From contig NZ_JALJRW010000017.1 in the NCBI RefSeq assembly GCF_024519465.1, positions 1-64,000 of the forward strand: DNA of 64,000 nucleotides. Reading direction: 5' to 3'. Of this stretch, positions 28,971 through 39,717 are shown piece by piece (position 1 is the stretch's first letter; each line of letters starts with the position of its first letter). The position numbers and the translations under genes were made by a program. This DNA is from Stenotrophomonas sp. Ste86. Lineage in GTDB: Bacteria > Pseudomonadota > Gammaproteobacteria > Xanthomonadales > Xanthomonadaceae. The notes beneath the pieces were generated by a model. That model was not told the origin of the DNA and searched no databases. It saw nothing but the letters and a program-made list of their open reading frames with translations.

Positions 28971-29370
28971 AGCAGAATCGTTGGGCGCCAGCGTGCGGCT
29001 GGATGTGTGGCTGTGGGCCGCGCGCTTCTTCCGAACCCGCAGCCTGGCCAAGCAGGCGGTGGAAACCGGCAAGGTCGATGTGGCGGGGCAGCGCCCGAAG
29101 TCGTCGCGCGCTGTGAGGGTAGGCGAGCAGCTGCAGATCAGCCGCGGCGATGAAACTTTCGACGTACAAGTGCGTGGTCTGAGCGAAATGCGCGGGCCGG
29201 CGCCGGTGGCGCAGCAGCTGTATGCGGAAAGCGAGGCGTCGCGTGCGCGGCGTGCCGAACTGCGTGCGCAGCGCGCGGCGGCGAAGAATGGTTACCAGCC
29301 GCCGGAGCATCGACCGGACAAGCGTGCGCGGCGGTTGATCCGGGCCCTGGGCGACATCGACGCGATCTGA
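28963..29370 (+). CDS. hslR: Heat shock protein Hsp15, S4-domain RNA-binding protein
   Basis: 135 residues. An S4 RNA-binding domain (RLDVWLWAARFFRTRSLAKQ) is followed by a basic C-terminus (RPDKRARRLIRALGD). In E. coli Hsp15 binds free 50S subunits carrying nascent chains and helps recycle stalled ribosomes. Length and motif order match. Confidence 0.93.
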   Translation: MTEAESLGASVRLDVWLWAARFFRTRSLAKQAVETGKVDVAGQRPKSSRAVRVGEQLQISRGDETFDVQVRGLSEMRGPAPVAQQLYAESEASRARRAELRAQRAAAKNGYQPPEHRPDKRARRLIRALGDIDAI

Positions 29371-29441
29371 GCCTGCGCGTACGTTCGCGTCCGCGCAGGC
29401 ATTGAAGCGGTGCTGACACAGCGGTTGGCACCTGTCCTTGC

Positions 29442-29470
29442 GGGGGAACCGGCCGGTGGCCGGTTCCCCC
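29442..29470. terminator. Strong hairpin between hslR and katG, likely bidirectional terminator
   Basis: A 13-bp perfect stem (GGGGGAACCGGCC with GGCCGGTTCCCCC) and a GGT loop lie between the convergent ends of hslR (+) and katG (-). No T-run follows on either side, so termination would be inefficient or factor-dependent. An intergenic palindrome is the alternative. Confidence 0.55.
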
Positions 29471-29474
29471 TGTC

Positions 29475-31709
<2,235 letters not shown>

Positions 31710-31900
31710 CTACCTGTGTACCAGCGAATGGGGACTCATCTGCGCGCAGGCGCCTATGGCGATGTCGGCGGCCCAACCCTCCCTCAGGGAGTGCGGTTCC
31801 ACCAAGCCCCGGCGTGAGGGCCGGGACGTGCCGTGAAGGCATGCGGGACACGTTAAGCATTGTTATTCAATCGGTAAATTCGAATGAATCAACCGATGTG

Positions 31901-31915
31901 ATAGTTGCGGCCTAT
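31901..31915 (-). promoter_or_regulatory. OxyR-like half-site upstream of katG
   Basis: ATAG-TTGCGGC-CTAT is symmetric and on the katG strand also reads ATAG-N7-CTAT, the perfect half of the OxyR consensus (ATAGN7CTATN7ATAGN7CTAT). The second half is degenerate. It sits in the 219-bp gap before katG, just past the stop of the upstream DUF937 gene. OxyR control of katG is known in related bacteria. Confidence 0.6.
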
Positions 31916-31928
31916 TTATGTGGCGGCC

Positions 31929-32540
31929 TCAACGCTTCCCGCCGAACAGGCCGCCACCCAGCTTTACCAAATCGCCGATGCCGAGCTGGCCGTCGCCGTC
32001 CTGGTCGAGCACCGAGGTGAGCAGGCCACCGCTGCTGGCGGCCTGGGCTTCTTGGCCGAGGGCCTGGCTGAGCTGGCTGGGATTGCCGCCGCTGGCAAAG
32101 CGCTGGGCGAGGTAGGACATGACGATGGGCGCGAGGATGGCCAGCAGCTGGCTGGTCTTGCTGCTGTCCAGACCGGTGGCCTGGCTCAGGCCCTGCGCGG
32201 CGCGGTCGCTGTTGCCGCCGAACACATGGCCCAGGATGCCGGCGCCATTGGTGGCATTGCCACCCCCGCCGCCCCCGAGCACGCTGCCGAGCAGCCCGCC
32301 CAGGTCGAAGCCACCACCGCCGGCGGGCGCATGATCGCGTTGCAGGGCGCCCAGAAGGGCTTCAGCACCTTGGGGCTGCTGTGCGTTGCGGCCCATCGCT
32401 CCAAGCAGCAGGGGCAGGGCCGCGCCGACCGCGCCGCTGGCCTGGTGCTGGTCGATGCCAAGCTGCTGGGAGACCTGATGCAGGCCTTGGCCCTGCTGCA
32501 GCTGCTGGAAGAGGGAAGCGGCGAGTGATTCGGTGTTCAC
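31929..32540 (-). CDS. DUF937 protein with a C-terminal EF-hand-like loop
   Basis: 203 residues. The N-terminal half (SLFQQLQQGQGLHQVSQQLG, GAVGAALPLLLGAMGRNAQQ) matches the DUF937/YidB family, helical and of unknown role. The middle is Gly-rich (GGLLGSVLGGGGGG). The C-terminus has DQDGDGQLGIGDL, which has the spacing of a single EF-hand or dockerin calcium loop. Whether it binds calcium is not known. Confidence 0.85.
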   Translation of the reverse strand: MNTESLAASLFQQLQQGQGLHQVSQQLGIDQHQASGAVGAALPLLLGAMGRNAQQPQGAEALLGALQRDHAPAGGGGFDLGGLLGSVLGGGGGGNATNGAGILGHVFGGNSDRAAQGLSQATGLDSSKTSQLLAILAPIVMSYLAQRFASGGNPSQLSQALGQEAQAASSGGLLTSVLDQDGDGQLGIGDLVKLGGGLFGGKR

Positions 32541-32654
32541 GGCGGACTCCGGAGCAGGGAGGGGGACGCGCCGAGCATAGCGCTGCGTTTACTACGGTAA
32601 TGCGAAGGCCTCAGGCCGCCGGCCTGGCTTTGACGCCCCGGCCGGCGGCGCAGG

Positions 32655-34658
32655 TCAGTGGGTACGGTCGGACGGCGTCGACGTCACCGCGATCTGCTGC
32701 AGCGTGGCGACGAAGTCCGGCAGCAGCACGCGGTTGCCATGCCCGCTCAGGTGGTCTGAATCGAAGAACAGCGGATCCTGCCCGTCCATCGCCGAACATG
32801 TACTGTCCTTGCACAGCAGCGGCAGCGGATCCCACACATGCAGCGCAGGATGCGCCAAGGCAAGCGATGCGAGCAGCGCCATCTGCGGCGCGCGCAGCCG
32901 CTCGAGGTCCGCGCGGGGCATCGTCAAGCCGTCGGCGCAGGCCGGATTCATCCGGTTGAACGGATCCGAACATCGATACGCGGAGGCCTTGAAGATGGGC
33001 AATGGCGCGTCGATCACGATCTTCACCTGCAGCGCCTCCAGGCGCGCCAGCACCGCTTCGGCGTCCTGTCTGGCGGCGCGGTCGTCGTCCGCGCCGCGGG
33101 CGTGCAGGATGTCGTCCATGACCACGGCATGCCCACGGCGCCAATCGCGGCCGCGCAGTTCGGGCATGCGCAGCGAGGCGATCAGCACCACATCCCCGGG
33201 CCGGGCCTGCGCCTCGATCTGCGCCAGGACGCGTTCGCGTGCGTCACTACAGTCGCCCGGTGCAGTGCCAAGCAAGGTGACGATGCCGCAGCCACCGCGC
33301 TCCAGCACGTGCAACTCCATCTCCAACTGCCGCGCGGCGATGGACACCATGGTCCGGTAGGCGGCGGCATGCGAGTCGCCGGCGACGAACAGCTGCCGAC
33401 CTGCGAGGGTGGGGCCATCGACCGGCGGCACCGGTTTCCAGGCGGGATGCAGGTAGGGCCGCCACTGGTAGCCGTCGCCGGTGGTGCTGAGCGAGATGTC
33501 GTCGGTGTGCTGCACGATCAGGTAGGCACCCGTGGCGGACAGGCCCATGGCGGCAATGCCCATTGCCAGTACCGTGCGCGTGCGAAGGCGTGTGCCCCGC
33601 CGGCGTGCCGGATTTTCGATCCAGTGATAGGAGGCGCTGGCGATGGCCATCAGTACGACCGGGTAGGCCCACAACGCGATGCCCTGCATGCCGTAGGTCC
33701 AGCGCAGCAGCACCAGCAACGGCCAGTGCCAGAGATAGAGCGAGTAGGACAACACGCCGATGTAGACCAGCGGCCGCCATTGCAACCCGCTCAGAACCGA
33801 TGACCGTGCGCGGTCGATGTCGTCGGTGTCGTCGTCGGCGGCGGCGGCGGCGGCGGCCAGCAGCATCAGCGTGCCAGCCACGGTGATCAGCGCGCCCGGG
33901 AAGGGAAACGAGAACCGGGACGCGAACCCGAAGCCCAGCGCCACCATCAGCAGGCCTGGCAGCGCCCACAGCCGCCAGCGCGCAGGTGCGCCGTGGGTCA
34001 TCACGCGTTGGTACAACAATGCGCCTGCGGCCAGCTCCCACAACCGTGCCGGCAGCAGGTAAAACGCCGATGCTGGTGCGGTGGTCGCCTGCACGGCGGC
34101 GATCGCCAGCGACGCCGCGGCCAGTACCGGCAACAGCCAGCGCGCGGCCGCGTGGGTCCGGCGGTGCTGCAGCCAGACGAAGTACACGAACGGAAACAGC
34201 AGGTAGAACTGTTCTTCCACCCCGAGCGTCCAGGTGTGCAGGAAGGGGTTGAGGTCGGCGCCCGGCGAGAAGTAGCCATCCTGCTGCCAGGCCAGCACCA
34301 GGTTGCTGACCCCCAACAGCGCGCCCAGTCCGGTCTGGTCGAACTGCTCGTTGCGCCAGGCACGTGGCATCAGCAGGGCCGACAGCAGGAAAGTGACCAG
34401 CAGCATCAGCAGCAGCGCGGGCAGCAGCCGCAGCAGCCGCCGCCGGTAGAAATCGAGCAGGAAGCGGCCAAGGGTGGGGGCGGGCCGCGCTGCCAGGGAC
34501 TGGCTGATCACGAATCCGGACACAACGAAAAACAGATCCACGCCACTGAACCCGCCGGGCAGGAGCGCCTTGTTGGCGTGGAAAACGATGACGGCAACCA
34601 CCGCCAGGGCACGCATGCCATCGATGGCGCCGAAGTGACGCGTTGGGAGCAGGGACAT
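32655..34658 (-). CDS. OafA/YrhL-type membrane acyltransferase with SGNH domain
   Basis: 667 residues. The N-terminal acyltransferase-3 domain has about ten helices (start IDGMRALAVVAVIVFH with the catalytic His; LFFVVSGFVISQSL; WTLGVEEQFYLLFP). The C-terminal SGNH domain has FVAGDSHAAAY and DSDHLSGHG, which provide the Ser and Asp-His pair. Such proteins O-acetylate surface polysaccharides. The locus gives no clue to the acceptor; no polysaccharide genes adjoin it. Confidence 0.92.
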   Translation of the reverse strand: MSLLPTRHFGAIDGMRALAVVAVIVFHANKALLPGGFSGVDLFFVVSGFVISQSLAARPAPTLGRFLLDFYRRRLLRLLPALLLMLLVTFLLSALLMPRAWRNEQFDQTGLGALLGVSNLVLAWQQDGYFSPGADLNPFLHTWTLGVEEQFYLLFPFVYFVWLQHRRTHAAARWLLPVLAAASLAIAAVQATTAPASAFYLLPARLWELAAGALLYQRVMTHGAPARWRLWALPGLLMVALGFGFASRFSFPFPGALITVAGTLMLLAAAAAAADDDTDDIDRARSSVLSGLQWRPLVYIGVLSYSLYLWHWPLLVLLRWTYGMQGIALWAYPVVLMAIASASYHWIENPARRRGTRLRTRTVLAMGIAAMGLSATGAYLIVQHTDDISLSTTGDGYQWRPYLHPAWKPVPPVDGPTLAGRQLFVAGDSHAAAYRTMVSIAARQLEMELHVLERGGCGIVTLLGTAPGDCSDARERVLAQIEAQARPGDVVLIASLRMPELRGRDWRRGHAVVMDDILHARGADDDRAARQDAEAVLARLEALQVKIVIDAPLPIFKASAYRCSDPFNRMNPACADGLTMPRADLERLRAPQMALLASLALAHPALHVWDPLPLLCKDSTCSAMDGQDPLFFDSDHLSGHGNRVLLPDFVATLQQIAVTSTPSDRTH

Positions 34659-34877
34659 GGCGGGGACCGTTACGGGGACGGGCCAGCATCAAGAGGGTGT
34701 CCGGCACCAGCAAGGGGCAATGACGACACACCCTCCGAACTGGAACGTGCGTGGGGCATGCGCGCGGCCGAGGCGCGCCTGCGGTTCAGCCAGGTTCGTC
34801 ATGCCGCCCATTCCAGCGTAGGCAGATGCCGACGCTGGACGACCCCGGCCACTACCACGCGCGCTGGGCGCGCAGGA

Positions 34878-37481
34878 TCAGATCAGTGCTTTCAGCCGGT
34901 ACAGCGCTTCCAGGGCCTGCTTCGGGGTCAGCTCGTCCGGATCGATCGCGGCCAGCGCGTCCTGCGCGGCGGTGTTGGGCGCGTTGAACAGGCCGAACTG
35001 CTGCGGTGCATCCAGGGCCTGCGGGGCCACGGTGGCGGCATGACTCTCGCCGCCGCGCTGCTCCAGTTCGGCCAGGCGACGCCGTGCCTGCGCGACGGTG
35101 GAGCGTGGCAGGCCGGCCAGGGCCGCCACCTGCAGGCCGAAGCTGCGGTTGGCCGGGCCGTCCTTGACCGCGTGCATGAACACCAGCGCTTCGCTGCCGT
35201 TCTTGTCGGTGTGTTCCACCGCATCCAGGTGCACGTTGGCGATGCCGCTGGGGCCGCCTTCGTGCTGCTCGTCGGCCAGCGCGGTCAGCTCGAAGTAGTG
35301 GGTGGCAAACAACGTGTAACAGCGATTCTGGTAGGCCAGGTGGCGCGCCACCGCATCGGCCAGGGCCAGGCCGTCGTAGGTGGAGGTGCCGCGGCCGATC
35401 TCGTCCATCAGCACCAGCGAGTGCGCGCTGGCGTGGTGCAGGATGTAGCTGGTCTCGGCCATCTCGACCATGAAGGTGGACTGCCCGCGCGCGAGGTCGT
35501 CGCCGGCGCCGATGCGGGTCAGGATGCGGTCGATCGGGCCGATCACCGCGCGGCTGGCCGGCACGAAGCTGCCGATGTGGGCCAGCAGCACGATCAGCGC
35601 GTTCTGGCGCATGTAGGTCGATTTACCGCCCATGTTCGGGCCGGTGATGACCAGCATGCGGCGGTCCGGATGCAGGTCCAGGTCGTTGGGCTCGAACGGC
35701 TGCTCGCGCACCGCTTCCACCACCGGGTGGCGGCCGCGTTCGATGCGCAGGCACGGCGCTGTTTCCAGCTCCGGGCGGGCCCAGTCCAGCGCCTGTGCGC
35801 GTTCGGCGAAGCCGGCCAGCACGTCCAGTTCGCTGAGCGCGGCGGCGCACTGCTTGAGCGGCTCCAACTTGCCGGCCAGCGTATCCAGCAGCTGTTCGTA
35901 CAGCAGCTTCTCGCGCGACAGCGAACGCTCGCGGGCCGACAGCACCTTGTCCTCGAAGGATTTCAGTTCTTCGGTGATGTAGCGCTCGGCATTGGTCAGG
36001 GTCTGGCGGCGGGTGTAGTGCACCGGCGCCTTCTCACTCTGGCCCTTGCTGATTTCGATGTAGTAGCCGTGCACGCGGTTGTAGCCGACCTTCAGCGTGG
36101 CAATGCCGCTGCTGATGCGTTCGCGCTGTTCCAGGTCGATCAGGAACTGATCGGCATGGGTGGACAGGCGGCGCAGTTCGTCCAGTTCGGCATCGAAGCC
36201 TTCGCCGATGACACCGCCGTCGCTGAGCTTCATCGGCGGGGTCGGCGCGATCGCGCTGGCCAGCAGGTGCGCGCATTCGTCATGCGAGCCCAGCGCGTCG
36301 TGCAGCGCCACCAGGCGCGGAGAGTCCAGCGGGGCGAGCACGCGGCGCACGTCCGGCAGCAGGCCGAGACCATCGCGCAGGGTCGAGAAATCGCGCGGAC
36401 GTGCCGAGCGCAGCGCGACGCGGGTGAGGATGCGTTCCAGATCGCCGAGCGCGCGGAACGCGTCGCGCACATCGCTATCGGCGCCGCGGTCGATCAGCGT
36501 GGCTACCGCATCGTGGCGATGCACCAGCACCTCGCGCAGGCGCAGCGGGCGGTGCAGCCAACGCCGTAGCAGGCGACCGCCCATGGGGGTGACGGTGGTA
36601 TCGAGCACGCCGAGCAGGGTGTTGCGGGTGTCGCCGTCGACGCGCGTGTCCAGTTCGAGATGGCGGCGCGTGGCGGCGTTCATCGCGATCGCCTCGCTGG
36701 CCGTTTCGGTGGCGATCGCGGTCAGGTGCGGCAGGCGCTGTTTCTGGGTTTCTTCGACATAGCCAAGCAGGGCGCCGGCCGCCGCGGTCGCGCGCGGCTT
36801 GTCGTCGATGCCGAAACCGGTGAGGTCGTGCAGCTTGAAGAAGGCCAGCAGCTGGCGGCGGCCGCTGTCGGGATCGAACAGCCACGGCGCGCGGCGACGG
36901 ATGCCGCTGCGGTGCTTGAGGAACTCCGGCCAGTTTTCTTCGTCGGGCACCAGCAGTTCGGCCGGCTCCAGGCGTGCCAGTTCGGCTTCCAGCGCGTCTT
37001 CCGAATCCACTTCGTTGACCAAAAAGCGACCGCCGGCCAGGTCGGCCCAGGCCAGGCCGAAGCCGTGCTTGCCGCGCGACAGCGCCATCAGCAGGGTGTC
37101 GCGACGCTCGTCCAGCAGTGCCTCATCGGTGACCGTGCCGGGGGTGACGATGCGCACCACCTTGCGTTCGACCAGGCCCTTGGCCAGCGCCGGGTCGCCG
37201 ATCTGCTCGCAGATGGCCACCGATTCGCCCAGCGCCACCAGCCGCGCCAGGTAGCCTTCGTAGGCATGCACGGGCACGCCGGCCATCGGGATCGGCGCGC
37301 CGCCGGAGCTGCCACGCTGGGTCAGGGTGATGTCCAGCAGCCGCGCGGCCTTGCGTGCGTCGTCGTAGAACAGCTCGTAGAAGTCGCCCATCCGGAAGAA
37401 CAGCAGCAGGTCCGGGTACTCGGACTTTGCGGCGAAGAACTGCTTCATGAGCGGGGTGTGTTCGGGCTGCTTATCGGTCAC
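34878..37481 (-). CDS. mutS: DNA mismatch repair protein MutS
   Basis: About 867 residues. The mismatch-binding [10 protein letters not shown] (Phe-x-Glu type) stands near the N-terminus; the connector, lever and clamp domains follow, then the ATPase with Walker [12 protein letters not shown] and the signature and Walker [18 protein letters not shown]. MutS recognises mismatches and recruits MutL. A GTG at 37481 ([13 protein letters not shown] follows) is the likely start; a 5' extension to 37532 would be non-homologous. mutL is not nearby. Confidence 0.97.
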   Translation of the reverse strand: MTDKQPEHTPLMKQFFAAKSEYPDLLLFFRMGDFYELFYDDARKAARLLDITLTQRGSSGGAPIPMAGVPVHAYEGYLARLVALGESVAICEQIGDPALAKGLVERKVVRIVTPGTVTDEALLDERRDTLLMALSRGKHGFGLAWADLAGGRFLVNEVDSEDALEAELARLEPAELLVPDEENWPEFLKHRSGIRRRAPWLFDPDSGRRQLLAFFKLHDLTGFGIDDKPRATAAAGALLGYVEETQKQRLPHLTAIATETASEAIAMNAATRRHLELDTRVDGDTRNTLLGVLDTTVTPMGGRLLRRWLHRPLRLREVLVHRHDAVATLIDRGADSDVRDAFRALGDLERILTRVALRSARPRDFSTLRDGLGLLPDVRRVLAPLDSPRLVALHDALGSHDECAHLLASAIAPTPPMKLSDGGVIGEGFDAELDELRRLSTHADQFLIDLEQRERISSGIATLKVGYNRVHGYYIEISKGQSEKAPVHYTRRQTLTNAERYITEELKSFEDKVLSARERSLSREKLLYEQLLDTLAGKLEPLKQCAAALSELDVLAGFAERAQALDWARPELETAPCLRIERGRHPVVEAVREQPFEPNDLDLHPDRRMLVITGPNMGGKSTYMRQNALIVLLAHIGSFVPASRAVIGPIDRILTRIGAGDDLARGQSTFMVEMAETSYILHHASAHSLVLMDEIGRGTSTYDGLALADAVARHLAYQNRCYTLFATHYFELTALADEQHEGGPSGIANVHLDAVEHTDKNGSEALVFMHAVKDGPANRSFGLQVAALAGLPRSTVAQARRRLAELEQRGGESHAATVAPQALDAPQQFGLFNAPNTAAQDALAAIDPDELTPKQALEALYRLKALI

Positions 37482-37574
37482 GCGGGGTCCATCAACGTCG
37501 GGGGCAGGCCGGAAGGCCGCCGGATGGACCATTGTAGGGGAGGGGGCCGGGTGGGCGAAGGGCCGCTCCCGGGC

Positions 37575-38000
37575 TCAACGGGTCAGCAGCGTGACATTGG
37601 GATGTGCGGCGATGATCTGCATGACGATATCGAAGTAGGTCTGGCCCTCGCCGCGTTCCAGCGCCTGCAGTTGTGCGCTGACATGGGCGGGGTTGAACGG
37701 CCCGGCCGGGTCCAGTTTGGCCTGCAGCCACGTGCGCGTTGCCGCTATCCCAAGCGCCTGGCGACTGTGTGCGATGTCCTTCCAGTGCAACTGGACGGTC
37801 GTGTGACCGGCCAGCGCGCCATAGGCGCCGTAGAGCATGTCATCCAGCGCATCCAGGCTCGGCCCGAGTTGCCAGTCTTCGTCGGGCATGAAGACGCGGT
37901 TGATCTCGGCGTAGAAGCTGGCGATGCCGTCGATCGCGCCGCCTTCCAGCACCAGGCAGGGGGGGCGCAGCGGGGCGGCTGCGTGCGGGGTGCTGGGCAT
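37575..38000 (-). CDS. Barstar-family protein
   Basis: 141 residues with the barstar signature: a short N-terminal strand (LVLEGGAIDGIASFYAEINR), then LGPSLDALDDMLYGAYG, then LHWKDIAHSR. Barstar inhibits the secreted ribonuclease barnase, and related proteins are widespread with unknown partners. No barnase-like gene is seen in this window, so it is an orphan here. It is divergent from the Cif-like hydrolase gene. Confidence 0.8.
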   Translation of the reverse strand: MPSTPHAAAPLRPPCLVLEGGAIDGIASFYAEINRVFMPDEDWQLGPSLDALDDMLYGAYGALAGHTTVQLHWKDIAHSRQALGIAATRTWLQAKLDPAGPFNPAHVSAQLQALERGEGQTYFDIVMQIIAAHPNVTLLTR

Positions 38001-38137
38001 GCCGGGGCATCCTTGATCAGGTCCGGCATGACGGTAGCAGCGCGGCCGTCATTTTCGCGGTAGTGTCCGCCTGCAAGCCGTTCGTGCGTTGTCAGCGTGA
38101 CCACCCGGGCCGCAGGGCCCCTCCGCACCACAACCGG

Positions 38138-39073
38138 ATGCCCACCATGCTCAGGCACCTCATTGCCGTTGCCTTCGCGCTCGTCCTCAGCGCCCCGGCC
38201 TTCGCCCAGGTCAAACCCTTCCCCGCAGGATTCCGCACCCAGGAGGTCGTGGTCGGCGATGCCACGCTGCATGTCCGGGTCGGTGGCAAGGGGCCGGCCG
38301 TAGTGCTGCTGCACGGGTTCGGCGATACCGGTGACATGTGGGCGCCGCTGGCCGCCGCGCTCGCCGCCCGGCATACGGTGGTGGTGCCGGACCTGCGCGG
38401 GATGGGGCTGTCCTCGCACCCGGCCGGCGGGTACGACAAGCGCACCCAGGCCGGCGACGTACGCGCGGTATTGGCCTCGCTCGGGATCGAGCAGGCCACG
38501 GTGGTGGGGCACGACATCGGCACCATGGTGGCCTTCGCGTATGCGGCGCGCTATCCGCAGTTGACCCGTGCGCTGGTGGTGATGGATGCGCCGGTGCCCG
38601 GCATTCCGCCGTGGGACGACATCGTCCGTAACCCGTTGCTATGGCACTTTGATTTCGGCGGTGCGGACATGGAGCGTCTGGTCGCCGGTCGCGAGCGGAT
38701 CTATCTGGACCGCTTCTGGAACGAGTTCGCCGGCGACCCGAGCCGCATGGACGAGCCGTCGCGCGCGCACTACGCCACACTGTACGCACGTCCCGGCGCG
38801 ATGAAGTCCGCCTTCGCCCAGTTCCATGCGTTCCGCCAGGATGGCCAGGACAACGCGCGCGTGGTTGCCGACCGGTTGACGATGCCGGTACTGGCCATCG
38901 GCGGGGAAAAGTCCTTCGGCGCCAACGAGGCGGTGGTGATGCGCAACGCAGCGGTGGATGTCACCGGGGTGGTCATCCCCGGGGCAGGGCATTGGCTGAT
39001 GGAAGAGGCGCCGGCGGCGACCATCGCGGCGGTGACCGGATTCATCGATGCGCCGCGCGCGACGCCGAAGTAG
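38138..39073 (+). CDS. Exported alpha/beta hydrolase related to Cif-type epoxide hydrolases
   Basis: About 311 residues with a signal peptide (LRHLIAVAFALVLSAPAFAQ), so it is periplasmic or secreted. The fold resembles the P. aeruginosa epoxide hydrolase Cif: nucleophile Asp in VGHDIGTM, the acid in VMDAPVPG (Asp where Cif has Glu153), LLWHFDF carrying the ring-opening His, LVAGRER and GAGHWLMEE with the triad His. In my alignment to Cif from memory, the ring-opening Tyr239 is Phe (FAQFHAF), so epoxide turnover may be altered. Starts at 38138 or 38147 are possible. Confidence 0.85.
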   Translation: MPTMLRHLIAVAFALVLSAPAFAQVKPFPAGFRTQEVVVGDATLHVRVGGKGPAVVLLHGFGDTGDMWAPLAAALAARHTVVVPDLRGMGLSSHPAGGYDKRTQAGDVRAVLASLGIEQATVVGHDIGTMVAFAYAARYPQLTRALVVMDAPVPGIPPWDDIVRNPLLWHFDFGGADMERLVAGRERIYLDRFWNEFAGDPSRMDEPSRAHYATLYARPGAMKSAFAQFHAFRQDGQDNARVVADRLTMPVLAIGGEKSFGANEAVVMRNAAVDVTGVVIPGAGHWLMEEAPAATIAAVTGFIDAPRATPK

Positions 39074-39229
39074 GGAGAATGGATGTGGTCGCGCGCTGTG
39101 CTGCTGTGCCGGTGCGTGGCTGCTGCCTGAACGCGCCGCCGCACGTTGACGCGCCGTGGACATGATTTCACCACCCATTGCATTCTTGGGGAGGACACTC
39201 ACCCCATGTCCTGCGAGTAAGGAGAAGAC

Positions 39230-39592
39230 GTGAAGAATATCCAACGTGTGTTGTGCATGGGCGCGCTTGTCGCCGCATCGTTCGGTGCTGCCGCCCAGCA
39301 CTACGGTCCGAAGGACGAAGGCCGCCGTTTCAATGACGGCAGCAAGGTGGTCTGCAAGAACGTGGAAGTGCAGCGCAACAGTCGCGACCCGAACCGTATT
39401 GCCGGTACCGCTACCGGTGCGGTGGTGGGTGGCCTGCTGGGCAACCAGGTCGGCGGTGGCAACGGCAAGAAACTGGCCACGGTCGCCGGTGCGGTCGCCG
39501 GTGGCGCCGCAGGCCGCAACATCCAGGGCCGAAGCCAGCAGAACAACGGCGACCGCGTGGTCGAGCGCCGCTGCGAGCGCCGCTACCGCTGA
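39230..39592 (+). CDS. Glycine-zipper (2TM) surface-antigen-like protein
   Basis: 120 residues: a signal peptide (MKNIQRVLCMGALVAASFGA) and two Gly-zipper helices (GTATGAVVGGLLGNQVGG, LATVAGAVAGGAAGRNIQG), as in the 17-kDa surface antigen family (Rick_17kDa / glycine zipper 2TM). Such proteins sit in or cross the outer membrane; the function is unknown. The ATG is preceded by AAGGAG. Confidence 0.85.
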   Translation: MKNIQRVLCMGALVAASFGAAAQHYGPKDEGRRFNDGSKVVCKNVEVQRNSRDPNRIAGTATGAVVGGLLGNQVGGGNGKKLATVAGAVAGGAAGRNIQGRSQQNNGDRVVERRCERRYR

Positions 39593-39618
39593 TCCCTGCG
39601 GGACAGGTGGACGCAGTT

Positions 39619-39650
39619 CAACAACGCCGGCCTTGAGGCTGGCGTTGTTG
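39619..39650 (+). terminator. Terminator-like hairpin after the glycine-zipper gene
   Basis: A 14-bp stem (CAACAACGCCGGCC with GGCTGGCGTTGTTG, one G-U pair) and a TTGA loop lie 27 bp after the stop. The stem ends in a GTTGTTGT stretch, which is weak but acceptable as a U-rich tract. It probably terminates the glycine-zipper transcript before the next gene at 39718. Confidence 0.6.
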
Positions 39651-39717
39651 TATGCGCACTCCGTGGATGGTGTCCGGGCAGCCGTATACTCCGGCGACAC
39701 CCAAGGATGACCGGCCT

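Noticed and set aside
37575..39073. Barstar-like gene and exported hydrolase as a toxin-antitoxin or immunity pair
   Set aside because: They are divergent, and the hydrolase is not a nuclease; nothing links the two.
38138..39073. Naming the hydrolase cif
   Set aside because: The ring-opening tyrosine appears to be Phe and the charge-relay Glu is Asp, so function cannot be assumed.
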